DNA of 32,606 nucleotides, from positions 1-32,606 of the forward strand of contig JACPNV010000032.1 in assembly GCA_016185305.1 (NCBI GenBank), read 5' to 3'. The notes beneath the pieces were generated by a model. The model had not been told where the DNA came from, did not search any database, and worked only from the letters and a program-made list of their open reading frames with translations. This stretch comes from Actinomycetota bacterium (GTDB taxonomy: Bacteria > Actinomycetota > Acidimicrobiia > Acidimicrobiales > Acidimicrobilacustridaceae). Of this stretch, positions 8,126-15,332 are shown piece by piece. The translations under genes and the position numbers were made by a program. Every line of letters begins with the position of its first letter. Within the stretch, counting starts at the first letter, position 1.

Positions 8126-9061
8126 ATCTCGGGTGCGCAGCTTGAGGCCGCGCTCGTCGAGCTTGGCGATCACCTCGTCGAGCGACTTCTGCCCGAAGTT
8201 GGTGATGGCCAGCAGATCGTCTTCGGTCTTCTCGAGCAGCTCGCCGATGCTGTTGACCTGGGCCCGCTTGAGGCAGTTGCGGGGCCGCTCGGAGAGGTCG
8301 AGGTCTTCGATCGGGAGCTCGAGGTCGGGTGAGCCGGCCGACGTGGTGCCCACCTCGCCGAGCTCGAGGCCCTGGGGCTCGTCGCTCATCTCCTCGACGA
8401 GCTGCACGAGCAGCCGGAGCGTGCTGCCGGCCGACGCCAGCGACTCCCGCGGCGAGATCGAGCCATCGGTCTCGATGTCGAGCACGAGCCGGTCGTACTC
8501 AGTCGACTGCTCGACCCGGGTCGGCTCGACCGTGAACGCCACCCGGCGGATCGGCGAGAAGATCGAGTCGATCGGGATGACCCCAATCGTGTTCGAGCTC
8601 TTGTTGCGATCGCTCGACACGTAGCCGCGGCCCTTCGACACCGTGATGTCGAGCGCCAGGCGGCCCTTCGCGTTGAGCGTGGCCAGGTGCAGGCCCGGGT
8701 TGAGGATCTCGACGTCGGCGTTCGGTTGGATGTCGCCGGCCGTGACATCGGCTGGACCACGCTTGTCGAGCCGCAAGGTGACCGGCTCTTCCGCGTGGAC
8801 GACGAGCACGATGTCTTTGAGGTTCAAGATGATGTCGGTGACATCCTCGACGCAACCGGCGATGGTGTCGAACTCGTGGAGGGCGTCGTCGAACCGGACC
8901 TGCGTCACCGCGGCGCCCGGGATGGACGAGAGCAGCGTGCGGCGCAGCGAGTTGCCGATGGCGAAGCCGAAGCCGGGCTCGAGCGGACCGATGGCGAAGA
9001 GCTGCCGGTTGTCTTCCTCTTCGCTGACGGCTTCGACGGTGGGGCGCTGAATGACCAGCAT
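8123..9061 (-). CDS. rpoA: DNA-directed RNA polymerase subunit alpha
   Basis: 312 residues. The N-terminal assembly domain (about 1-230) begins MLVIQRPTVEAV and contains EPGFGFAIGNSLRRTLLSSIPG. The C-terminal DNA-binding domain has RPRNCLKRAQVNSIGELLEKTEDDLL and NFGQKSLDEVIAKLDERGL; the Arg before NCLK aligns with the UP-element-contacting Arg265 region of E. coli. Translation probably starts from ATG 9061, with AGAGGT upstream in the 90-bp spacer after rpsD. That spacer is the one long spacer here without a bridging small ORF. Confidence 0.98.
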   Translation of the reverse strand: MLVIQRPTVEAVSEEEDNRQLFAIGPLEPGFGFAIGNSLRRTLLSSIPGAAVTQVRFDDALHEFDTIAGCVEDVTDIILNLKDIVLVVHAEEPVTLRLDKRGPADVTAGDIQPNADVEILNPGLHLATLNAKGRLALDITVSKGRGYVSSDRNKSSNTIGVIPIDSIFSPIRRVAFTVEPTRVEQSTEYDRLVLDIETDGSISPRESLASAGSTLRLLVQLVEEMSDEPQGLELGEVGTTSAGSPDLELPIEDLDLSERPRNCLKRAQVNSIGELLEKTEDDLLAITNFGQKSLDEVIAKLDERGLKLRTRD

Positions 9062-9151
9062 TGGCGTGTACCTCTTGAATCGTTGCGATTCTTCGGTGGG
9101 CGGGTAGTTACGGGGGGTCAGGTCTGGTGAGCCGGCGAAGCCGGCGGGCTG

Positions 9152-9769
9152 CTACTTGGAGTAGAGCTCGACGATGAGCTGCTCGCGGACGGGCACGTCG
9201 ATCTGCGCTCGCTGAGGCAGATCGAGAACGGTCACGGCATAGCCGTCCTGGCCGGTCTCCAACCACGGGGGTGCGGCTCGGTCGAGGACATCGCGGTTCC
9301 ATTGGATGGTGACCATCTGCTTGGCCTTCTCGCGGATGGTGACGATGTCGCCCTTGCGGACGCGGTAGCTCGGGATGTCGACGCGCTTGCCGTTCACCGA
9401 GATGTGGCCGTGGCCCACGAACTGGCGGGCCTGGGGGCGAGTGGCAGCCCAGCCAGCGCGGTAGACGACGTTGTCGAGACGCAGCTCGAGGAAGCGGAGC
9501 ATGTTCTCGCCCGTCACGCCGGGCCGGCGGGCGGCCTCTTCGTAGAGCTTGCGGAACTGCTTCTCGTTCAAGCCGTAGGTGAAGCGGGCCTTCTGCTTCT
9601 CTTGGAGCTGCAGCAAGTACTCCGACACGTTGCCGCGGCGGCGCGTTCGGCCGTGCTCTCCCGGCGGGTAGGGGCGCTTGTCGAGCGCGATGGTCTCGCC
9701 CTTGGTGCCCCAGATGTTGGTGCCGAGACGGCGGGAGACCCGTGCTTTGGGGCCGGTGTATCGGGCCAT
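9152..9769 (-). CDS. rpsD: 30S ribosomal protein S4 (uS4)
   Basis: 205 residues. The N-terminus MARYTGPKARVSRRLG has no cysteines, so this is the zinc-free form. The S4 RNA-binding domain is about residues 90-150, with RLDNVVYRAGW and VNGKRVDIPSYRVRKGD. uS4 nucleates 30S assembly and in other bacteria can repress the alpha operon. It lies after rpsK with a 54-nt spacer. Confidence 0.98.
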   Translation of the reverse strand: MARYTGPKARVSRRLGTNIWGTKGETIALDKRPYPPGEHGRTRRRGNVSEYLLQLQEKQKARFTYGLNEKQFRKLYEEAARRPGVTGENMLRFLELRLDNVVYRAGWAATRPQARQFVGHGHISVNGKRVDIPSYRVRKGDIVTIREKAKQMVTIQWNRDVLDRAAPPWLETGQDGYAVTVLDLPQRAQIDVPVREQLIVELYSK

Positions 9770-9822
9770 CAGTCGCTCGCCTTCTCGCTGGCCATGCTCG
9801 ATCGTTGCGTTGCGTTCGCCAT
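9769..9822 (-). other. spacer-filling small ORF between rpsK and rpsD (17 codons)
   Basis: The ATG is 1 nt after the rpsK TGA, and the frame ends in a TGA that overlaps the rpsD ATG (TGATG). The GAGAAGG that would serve rpsD as Shine-Dalgarno lies in its last codons. Peptide MANATQRSSMASEKASD resembles nothing known to me. It is probably a ribosome bridge if translated at all. Confidence 0.3.
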
Positions 9823-9823
9823 G

Positions 9824-10222
9824 TCAGACCCTCCGGCGCTTCGGTGGGCGGCACCCGTTGTGGGGCACCGGCGTGACGTCTTTGATGCCGGTCACCTCGA
9901 TGCCAGCGTTCTGGATCGACCGGATGGCGGTTTCGCGTCCGGACCCCGGGCCCTTCACGACCACGTCGACCCGGCGGACCCCGTGCTCCATGGCCCGCCG
10001 AGCGCACTGCTCGGCCGCCATCTGCGCGGCGTACGGCGTGGACTTGCGCGAGCCCTTGAAGCCCACGTTGCCCGACGAGGCCCAAGACAGCACGTTGCCC
10101 TGGAGATCGGTGATGGTGACGATCGTGTTGTTGAACGACGACTTGATGTGCGCCACCCCGTGAGTGACGTTCTTGCGTTCCTTCTTGCGGGGCCGGCGGC
10201 CACCTGCTGCTGGTTTGGCCAT
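9824..10222 (-). CDS. rpsK: 30S ribosomal protein S11 (uS11)
   Basis: 132 residues. Diagnostic segments are [60 protein letters not shown] and the basic end [13 protein letters not shown], in the central part of the 30S platform. The ATG at 10222 is preceded by GAGGTGAAGG, which lies inside the last codons of the small ORF filling the rpsM-rpsK spacer. Confidence 0.98.
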   Translation of the reverse strand: MAKPAAGGRRPRKKERKNVTHGVAHIKSSFNNTIVTITDLQGNVLSWASSGNVGFKGSRKSTPYAAQMAAEQCARRAMEHGVRRVDVVVKGPGSGRETAIRSIQNAGIEVTGIKDVTPVPHNGCRPPKRRRV

Positions 10223-10224
10223 GG

Positions 10225-10350
10225 CTAGCCCTTCACCTCAACATCCCCGAGCGGGGACCCCGCCGCCCCGCTCTCCTCCGCAACACGGGGCCCCTCGCTC
10301 GCTGCGCTCGCTTGCCCCATGGCAGCCGTGATCTGGCATGCGCACGTCAT
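10225..10350 (-). other. spacer-filling small ORF between rpsM and rpsK (41 codons)
   Basis: The ATG overlaps the rpsM stop (ATGA at 10350-10347). The frame stays open across the 124-nt spacer and ends in TAG 2 nt before the rpsK ATG. The peptide begins [20 protein letters not shown] and its end encodes the rpsK Shine-Dalgarno. A GCGAGCG..CGCTCGC palindrome in the middle may also shape the RNA. There are no recognisable homologues. Confidence 0.3.
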
Positions 10351-10724
10351 TTCTTCACCTTTTTCTTGCCGGCGACGGTCTTCTTCGGGCCCTTGCGCGT
10401 CCGGGCGTTGGTGTGGGTGCGCTGGCCGCGGACCGGAAGGCCCCGGCGGTGCCGCAAACCCTGGTAGCAACCGATCTCCATCTTGCGCTTGATGTCCTGC
10501 TGGATCTCGCGGCGGAGATCGCCCTCGACCTTCACGTTGGTGTCGATCCAGTTGCGGATGCGGGCGACCTCTTCGTCGGTGAGATCACGCACTCGCGTGT
10601 CCGGGTCGAGGTCGACCTCGTTGCAGATCTTCGTCGCGGTCGTGCGACCGACGCCGAAGATGTAGGTGAGCGATATCTCCAAACGCTTCTCGCGCGGGAT
10701 ATCGACGCCGGCGATGCGTGCCAT
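10347..10724 (-). CDS. rpsM: 30S ribosomal protein S13 (uS13)
   Basis: 125 residues beginning [26 protein letters not shown]. The helix-two-turns-helix core and the basic tail [21 protein letters not shown], which contacts 16S rRNA and P-site tRNA, are typical. It lies 15 bp after rpmJ in the order infA-rpmJ-rpsM-rpsK-rpsD-rpoA-rplQ. Confidence 0.98.
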   Translation of the reverse strand: MARIAGVDIPREKRLEISLTYIFGVGRTTATKICNEVDLDPDTRVRDLTDEEVARIRNWIDTNVKVEGDLRREIQQDIKRKMEIGCYQGLRHRRGLPVRGQRTHTNARTRKGPKKTVAGKKKVKK

Positions 10725-10739
10725 GGTTCGCGTTCCCCC

Positions 10740-10853
10740 TCAGCCTTGCCGCTGCTTGTGCCGCGGGTTCTCGCAGATGACCATCACGCGACCGTGCCGG
10801 CGGATGACCTTGCACTTCTCGCAGATCTTCTTGACACTTGGTCTGACTTTCAT
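10740..10853 (-). CDS. rpmJ: 50S ribosomal protein L36 (bL36)
   Basis: 37 residues, [20 protein letters not shown] and onward, with the zinc-ribbon ligands Cys11, Cys14, Cys27 and His32, so this is the zinc-dependent form. The ATG at 10853 has AGAGGAC in front. An in-frame ATG at 10958 would add 35 non-conserved residues and is not favoured. Confidence 0.96.
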   Translation of the reverse strand: MKVRPSVKKICEKCKVIRRHGRVMVICENPRHKQRQG

Positions 10854-10963
10854 GTCCTCTTCTTCTCGCCTGACTCGACTCGTCGCGTCGAGCTGTCTTT
10901 TCCAGGAACACCGGAGCGAACTTCCCCGGCGGGCCGGGCCGACGTTGCGACCTGGCATCTCAC
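10850..10963 (-). other. spacer-filling small ORF between infA and rpmJ (37 codons, GTG start)
   Basis: A GTG 9 nt after the infA stop opens a 37-codon frame across the 119-nt spacer. It ends in a TGA overlapping the rpmJ start (ATGA). The frame carries the rpmJ Shine-Dalgarno AGAGG in its last codons. It is the weakest of the set because of its GTG start and the gap from infA. Confidence 0.2.
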
Positions 10964-10972
10964 TTGGTTGAG

Positions 10973-11206
10973 CTACTTGTAGCGGTAGGTGATGCGGCCC
11001 CGGCTCAGGTCGTACGGTGTCAACTCGACCTGTACGCGATCGCCGGGGAGGATGCGGATGTAGTGCATGCGCATCTTGCCGGAGATGTGGGCCAGGACCT
11101 GCATGGTCTGTTGGCCGCTCTCCACCGCGACGCGGAACGTTGCGTTCGGCAGTGACTCGGTGACCGTTCCCTCCAATACGATCGCGTCATCCTTGGGCTT
11201 GGGCAG
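10973..11206 (-). CDS. infA: translation initiation factor IF-1, apparent CTG start
   Basis: An OB-fold factor binding the 30S A site during initiation. It is 77 residues if started at CTG 11206: (M)[20 protein letters not shown] and onward, ending GRITYRYK, the expected size and sequence from end to end. Upstream in frame come ACG, TCC, AGG, AGG: a perfect AGGAGG with 6-nt spacing to the CTG. No ATG, GTG or TTG fits the conserved N-terminus; the nearest in-frame TTG lies within conserved residues. Earlier in-frame starts are more than 50 codons upstream, before the predicted promoter. It begins the alpha block, divergent from the arginine-degradation pair. Confidence 0.93.
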   Translation of the reverse strand: MPKPKDDAIVLEGTVTESLPNATFRVAVESGQQTMQVLAHISGKMRMHYIRILPGDRVQVELTPYDLSRGRITYRYK

Positions 11207-11313
11207 CGTGGACCTCCTCGTCGGACCTACCAGGCGCCTCGCCAACGAGAACCGATCCCGAAAGCCCGATGACCAGCGAATTGCCGGGCAGGTTGGGCGC
11301 AAGGCAGTGGAGC

Positions 11314-11342
11314 ATCCTAGCGGTTCCCGCTCGAGACGCCAA
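11314..11342 (-). promoter_or_regulatory. putative infA (alpha operon) promoter
   Basis: Minus-strand TTGGCG (11337-11342), a 17-nt spacer, then TAGGAT (11314-11319), giving a leader of about 100 nt before the infA Shine-Dalgarno. The same -35 hexamer is used in the predicted rplC promoter. Confidence 0.5.
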
Positions 11343-11438
11343 ATTTCACGCCGATCTTGTTGGATTTGCACGTCGTCCACCGTGGAAATCGCCGGTGCCT
11401 CCGGCAGAGGCCCGTGGGCCGAAGGGCCGTGGGCTTGT

Positions 11439-11444
11439 CAGACT
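11439..11444 (+). promoter_or_regulatory. possible -10 of a leaderless transcript
   Basis: CAGACT ends 6 nt before the ATG at 11451, the same spacing as at 31339-31344. No Shine-Dalgarno is visible before this ATG, which fits leaderless translation. Confidence 0.3.
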
Positions 11445-11450
11445 GTCTTC

Positions 11451-12662
11451 ATGGCGACGATCACCGTCGAGATCGACGGGCACATCATCGACTCGTTGCT
11501 CTTGCCGAAGGTGCTCGACCTCATCGTCGCGTCGGGAGCCGACTACGAGCTGCGAGACGTCCACATCGGCAAGACCTCCACTGACCCCAGCCACGCCGTC
11601 ATCGACATCACCATGCCTGACGGCGTGGACAGCGAGGCGCTGCTCATCGAGCTCCAGGTGCATGGCGCCAACGTCATCGGCGAGCTCGACGCCTCGCTCG
11701 TCCCCGCGCCGACCGACGGTGTGCTGCCAGAGGGGTTCTACGCGACGACGAACCTCCCGACGGTCGTGCGCGTCGGCGGCGACTGGCTGGAGGTGGCCCG
11801 GCCCGAGATGGACTGCGCGATCGTCGTCGACGCGGACCGGGGCGCTCAGACGGCACCGATGCACAAGGTCCGCCACGGCGACCCGGTGGTCGTCGGCCTC
11901 GACGGCGTCCGCGTGACCTCGCCTACCCGCCGCCAAGGATCGAGCCTGTTCGAGTTCATGGCATCGGACGTCTCGTCGGAGAAGCCCCAAGCACTGCTGG
12001 TGCACCGTGTCGCGGAGCGGATGAGGCTGGCGCACGCCGAGGGTGGGAGCATCCTCGTGGTGTGCGGGCCGGCCGTCGTGCACACGGGCGCGGCGTCCGA
12101 GCTCGCCGCGCTCGTGCGCGCCGGGTGGGTCGACGTGCTGTTCGCCGGCAACGGCTTCGCCACCCACGACATCGAGTCCAGCGTGCTGGGCACCTCGCTC
12201 GGCATCTCGGTCGACGGCGGCGAGCCGGCCGAGGGCGGGCACGGCAACCATCTGCGGGTGATCAACGACGTGCGCCGGCACGGTTCGATCGCGAAGGCAG
12301 TCGAGGCGGGGTTCGTCACGAGCGGCGTGATGTACGAGTGTGTCGTTCGGGGCGTCCCGTTCGTGCTCGGCGGCTCGGTGCGCGACGACGGCCCGCTGCC
12401 CGACGTCATCACCGATGTGGTGGCGGCAGCCGACCGGATGCGCGCCGAGCTCACCGGCGTGAGCGTGGCGCTGATGTTCGCGTCCACCCTGCACGCCATC
12501 GCGACGGGCAACCTCCTGCCCGCTTCGGTCGAGACGTTCTGCGTCGACATCAACCAGGCGGTCGTGACGAAGCTCGCCGACCGCGGCAGCCACCAGGTCA
12601 TGGGCATCGTCACCGATGTCGGCCTGTTCACCCGCAACCTCGCCCGGGAGTTGCTCGGATGA
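11451..12662 (+). CDS. ornithine cyclodeaminase of the LOR/SDH-like (TIGR00300) family
   Basis: 403 residues. An N-terminal LOR/SDH domain (about 1-95) begins with VEIDGHIIDSLLLPKVLDLI and continues with DPSHAVIDITM. A C-terminal Rossmann-like domain has CGPAVVHTGAAS (205-216), GNGFATHDIESSVLGTSLG (233-251) and the conserved end DRGSHQVMGIVTDVGLFTRNLA. This is the archaeal-type ornithine cyclodeaminase, also the C-terminal half of cyanobacterial AgrE/ArgZ, which makes proline and ammonia from ornithine. It is unrelated to the mu-crystallin-type enzyme. The next gene overlaps by 4 bp (ATGA) and looks like the arginine dihydrolase half. Together they would turn arginine into proline, releasing nitrogen. 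Family assignment is strong; exact reaction is inferred. Confidence 0.85.
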   Translation: MATITVEIDGHIIDSLLLPKVLDLIVASGADYELRDVHIGKTSTDPSHAVIDITMPDGVDSEALLIELQVHGANVIGELDASLVPAPTDGVLPEGFYATTNLPTVVRVGGDWLEVARPEMDCAIVVDADRGAQTAPMHKVRHGDPVVVGLDGVRVTSPTRRQGSSLFEFMASDVSSEKPQALLVHRVAERMRLAHAEGGSILVVCGPAVVHTGAASELAALVRAGWVDVLFAGNGFATHDIESSVLGTSLGISVDGGEPAEGGHGNHLRVINDVRRHGSIAKAVEAGFVTSGVMYECVVRGVPFVLGGSVRDDGPLPDVITDVVAAADRMRAELTGVSVALMFASTLHAIATGNLLPASVETFCVDINQAVVTKLADRGSHQVMGIVTDVGLFTRNLARELLG

Positions 12663-13498
12663 GCGACACGCTCGCCTGGGGCCGGCGATACCTCATGTGC
12701 CCGCCCGACTTCTTCACGATCGCCTACGAGATCAACCCATGGATGCACGCGGATGTGACGGTCGACCGCGACCTTGCCGCGCTGCAGTGGCACACGCTAC
12801 GCCACGCGCTGCGAACCGCCGGCGCCGCCATCGAGGTTCTCGATCCCGTCGACGGCCTGCCCGATCTCGTGTTCACGGCCAACGCCGGTGTCGTCGACGG
12901 GCGACGGTTCGTGCCATCCCGGTTCCGCAATCCCGAGCGCGCGAGCGAGACGCCGATCGATTGCGCCTGGTTCGAGCGCCATGGCTACGAGCTCCACCCG
13001 ATGCTGCCGGGCGTGGTACACGAGGGTGCCGGCGACGCGCTGCCCTTCACCGACCGCAGCGGAACCCCCGTGCTGGTGTCGGGCTACCGCACCCGGTCCG
13101 ATGTGCAATCGCACGTGTCGCTCAGCAGGGTGCTCGGCGTTCCTGTCCGGCCGGTCGAGCTCGTCGATCGCCGCCTGTACCACCTCGACCTCACCTTCTG
13201 CCCGCTCGACAAGCGGCGCGCCATCGTCGTGCCCGGCGCGTGGGATCGCTACGGCGCTCGCATGATGGACGAGCTGGTGCCCGAGCCGCTGGAGCTGAGC
13301 GTCGACGAGGCCTTGGGGTTCGTGGCCAACTCGCTGGTCGTCGGCTCGGTCGTCGTGATGCCCCATTGCCCGCCGCGGGTCGGGTGGCAGCTCGAACGCT
13401 GGGGGTTCACTGCGGTCGAGGTCGACGTGAGCGAGTTCCACAAGGCCGGCGGCGCCTGCCGCTGCCTCACCCTCGCACTGGACGTCCGGCTGACATGA
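12659..13498 (+). CDS. arginine dihydrolase-like amidinotransferase-family (GME) protein
   Basis: 279 residues of the guanidino-group-modifying superfamily. The best match is the N-terminal catalytic half of cyanobacterial ArgZ/AgrE, which converts arginine to ornithine, CO2 and 2 NH3. FTANAG (Asn75) corresponds to the Asn distinguishing ArgZ from arginine deiminase-type enzymes. HEGAGD (121-126), His175 in YHLDLTFCPL and Cys269 in the terminal KAGGACRCLTLAL supply the expected acidic, His and nucleophilic Cys residues. It begins MSDTLAWGRRYLMCPPDFF at an ATG overlapping the previous stop, so the two are translationally coupled. Dimethylarginine hydrolase activity is an alternative, but the partner gene favours arginine dihydrolase. 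Confidence 0.8.
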   Translation: MSDTLAWGRRYLMCPPDFFTIAYEINPWMHADVTVDRDLAALQWHTLRHALRTAGAAIEVLDPVDGLPDLVFTANAGVVDGRRFVPSRFRNPERASETPIDCAWFERHGYELHPMLPGVVHEGAGDALPFTDRSGTPVLVSGYRTRSDVQSHVSLSRVLGVPVRPVELVDRRLYHLDLTFCPLDKRRAIVVPGAWDRYGARMMDELVPEPLELSVDEALGFVANSLVVGSVVVMPHCPPRVGWQLERWGFTAVEVDVSEFHKAGGACRCLTLALDVRLT

Positions 13499-13504
13499 CC
13501 CAAC

Positions 13505-13531
13505 ACACCGGCGCACCGAACGGCGCGGTGT
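13505..13531 (+). terminator. possible hairpin terminator after the arginine pair
   Basis: ACACCGGCGC and GCGCGGTGT pair with one bulged base around an 8-nt loop, just after the stop codon at 13498. There is no T run, which is usual for GC-rich actinobacteria. Confidence 0.4.
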
Positions 13532-13639
13532 CAGCGCAACCGCCACGACGCACCTCACCGCATGGCAGTTCTCCGCCCGTAACCGGGAAACGTCGACGGT
13601 AAACCTTTCTGCTGGAGCCACCCGGCCAGACGGCCGCCC

Positions 13640-13716
13640 CCCGCTACCCTGGCACCCCCACTCGGACGCCTGTCCGGGCACGTACGCGCGTACCGACCCG
13701 GTAGCGGGAAAGGAAG
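13640..13716 (+). promoter_or_regulatory. structured leader before the ABC exporter operon
   Basis: A closing stem CCCGCTACC (13640-13648)/GGTAGCGGG (13700-13708) encloses a hairpin CGGAC-GCCT-GTCCG (13663-13676) and a 12-bp palindrome GTACGCGCGTAC (13682-13693). The Shine-Dalgarno AAAGGAAG follows the closing strand directly, before the GTG at 13720. The layout is that of a multi-stem regulatory leader able to couple folding to ribosome access. It matches no riboswitch class I know. Confidence 0.35.
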
Positions 13717-13719
13717 CTG

Positions 13720-14511
13720 GTGCGACCCTACTGGGAGGTGGCGAGGCGGACGTTTCACAAGATGACGACGTACCGCGGCGCGACGTTCGCGGGGGCGTTC
13801 ACGAACACGGTCTTCGGGTTGCTGAGCGCATACATCCTGCTCGCCGTCTACGCGCAACGGCCCAGCATCAACGGCTACGACGCCGTCGACGCCGTCACGT
13901 TCACCTTCGTCGTGCAGGGTCTGCTCATGGTCGTGAGCGTCTTCGGCGATACGGAGATCGCTGATCGCATCAAGAGCGGTGATGTCGTCATCGACCTCTA
14001 CCGGCCGATCGACTATCAGGGCTACTGGCTCGCCGAGCGCTACGGCAAGGCCGCGTTCTACGCCATCTTCCGCGGGATACCGCCGCTGATCGTGGGCGCG
14101 CTCGTCTTCGATCTGCGCTTCCCCACCTCGGTGTCGACCTGGCTGGCCTTCCTCCTCAGCACCGCGCTCGCGGTCGCGGTCGGCTTCGGGTGGGGCTTCC
14201 TGCTGCAGCTCACCGCGTTCTGGATCCTCGATGTGCGGGGCCCCAACCAGTTGGGATGGGTGATCGCGCAGTTCCTGGCCGGCATGTTCATCCCCCTCTT
14301 CCTCTTTCCGGCCTGGCTCATGGCGATCGCACGCGCCCTTCCGTTCGCTTCGATCCTGCAACTGCCGGCCGAGACCTTCCTCGGCAAGCACGAGGGGGCG
14401 GATCTGGTAGGCGTGCTCGCCATCCAAGCCGTGTGGGCCATCGTGCTCATCGGAGCCGGGCGCCTCGTGCTCGCACGCGCCGTACGACGAGTGGTGGTGC
14501 AAGGTGGCTGA
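13720..14511 (+). CDS. ABC-2 type exporter permease (COG4587-like)
   Basis: 263 residues with about six hydrophobic segments. It begins VRPYWEVARRTFHKMTTYRG and has the family segment DRIKSGDVVIDLYRPIDYQGYWLAERYG between the second and third membrane spans. It belongs to the COG4587 permease of a widespread three-gene exporter cassette. The GTG at 13720 follows AAAGGAAG. It overlaps the second permease by 8 bp and likely forms a heterodimeric membrane channel with it, powered by the ATPase at 15333. The substrate is unknown; relatives are often labelled drug or antibiotic exporters without proof. Confidence 0.85.
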   Translation: MRPYWEVARRTFHKMTTYRGATFAGAFTNTVFGLLSAYILLAVYAQRPSINGYDAVDAVTFTFVVQGLLMVVSVFGDTEIADRIKSGDVVIDLYRPIDYQGYWLAERYGKAAFYAIFRGIPPLIVGALVFDLRFPTSVSTWLAFLLSTALAVAVGFGWGFLLQLTAFWILDVRGPNQLGWVIAQFLAGMFIPLFLFPAWLMAIARALPFASILQLPAETFLGKHEGADLVGVLAIQAVWAIVLIGAGRLVLARAVRRVVVQGG

Positions 14512-15328
14512 GACGAGCTCGGCGGCGACGATGCCGCTCAGGATCTACGGCCACCTCGTTGCGGCCAAGACTCGCGCCGACTTCCAGTACCGCACGTCGT
14601 TCTTCCTCTACCTCGCGTCACAGACGCTCATCAGCTTCGCCGACATGGTCGTGGTGCTGATCCTCTTCACCCAAGTGAGCTCGATCGCGTCGTGGTCGCG
14701 CTCCCAGGTGCTGTTCCTCTACGCGCTGTCGGGGATCGGCTTCGGCCTCGCCGACCTGTTCATCAGCCAGGTGGGGCTCGTCTCGCGACACATCAAGGCG
14801 GGAACCTTCGACCAGTTCCTGCTGCGACCGCTGGGTGCGCTGTGGCAGCTGTCCGCCCTCGAGTTCGCACCGAGACGCGCGGGTCGGGCCGTGCAACCGG
14901 TCATCGTCCTCGCCGTCATCCTTCCCGCGCTCGACGTGCAATGGACTCCCGTGAAGGTTGCGCTCGTCCCGATCACCGTGGTGTGCGGGGCCGTCATCTT
15001 CGGCGCCGTATGGGTGACGGCTTCCTCGCTCGCGTTCTACCTCGTGAACAGCCAAGAGCTCGCCAACTCGTTCACCTATGGCGGAAGCTTCCTGACCCAG
15101 TACCCGATCGACATCCTCGGTCCGTGGCTGCGACGGTTCTTCACCTTCGCCGTACCGCTCGCATTCGTCTGCTACTTCCCCGCCGCCTACATCGTCGATC
15201 AACCCCTTCCCGAGAGCATCCCGAGCTGGTTCTCGTTCGCGGCCCCGGTGATCGCCCTCGCCTCCGTCGTCGTCGCGCGCGCCCTCTGGCGCCTCGGCAT
15301 CCGCCACTACCGCAGCACCGGGAGCTGA
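14504..15328 (+). CDS. ABC-2 type exporter permease (COG3694/DUF990-like)
   Basis: 274 residues, mostly hydrophobic with about six membrane segments. After a short polar start (GTG at 14504) it continues RIYGHLVAAKTRADFQYRTSFFLYLASQTLI. It shares with its neighbour the cytoplasmic segment following the second span, HIKAGTFDQFLLRPLGALWQL, parallel to IKSGDVVIDLYRPIDYQGYWL, showing the two permeases are paralogous. It ends 4 bp before the ATPase gene. Confidence 0.85.
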   Translation: MAETSSAATMPLRIYGHLVAAKTRADFQYRTSFFLYLASQTLISFADMVVVLILFTQVSSIASWSRSQVLFLYALSGIGFGLADLFISQVGLVSRHIKAGTFDQFLLRPLGALWQLSALEFAPRRAGRAVQPVIVLAVILPALDVQWTPVKVALVPITVVCGAVIFGAVWVTASSLAFYLVNSQELANSFTYGGSFLTQYPIDILGPWLRRFFTFAVPLAFVCYFPAAYIVDQPLPESIPSWFSFAAPVIALASVVVARALWRLGIRHYRSTGS

Positions 15329-15332
15329 ACCC

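Noticed and set aside
10854..10958. N-terminally extended L36
   Set aside because: L36 is a 37-residue protein in all bacteria known to me, and a good Shine-Dalgarno precedes ATG 10853.
11346..12593. Long minus-strand frame opposite the ornithine cyclodeaminase
   Set aside because: His/Arg/Asp-rich translation, typical of the antisense of a GC-rich gene; the plus-strand product has clear family motifs.
13690..13730. Resemblance of GGAAGCTGGTGCGACC to part of a cobalamin riboswitch
   Set aside because: The other conserved parts of that riboswitch are absent and the segment overlaps the start of the permease gene.
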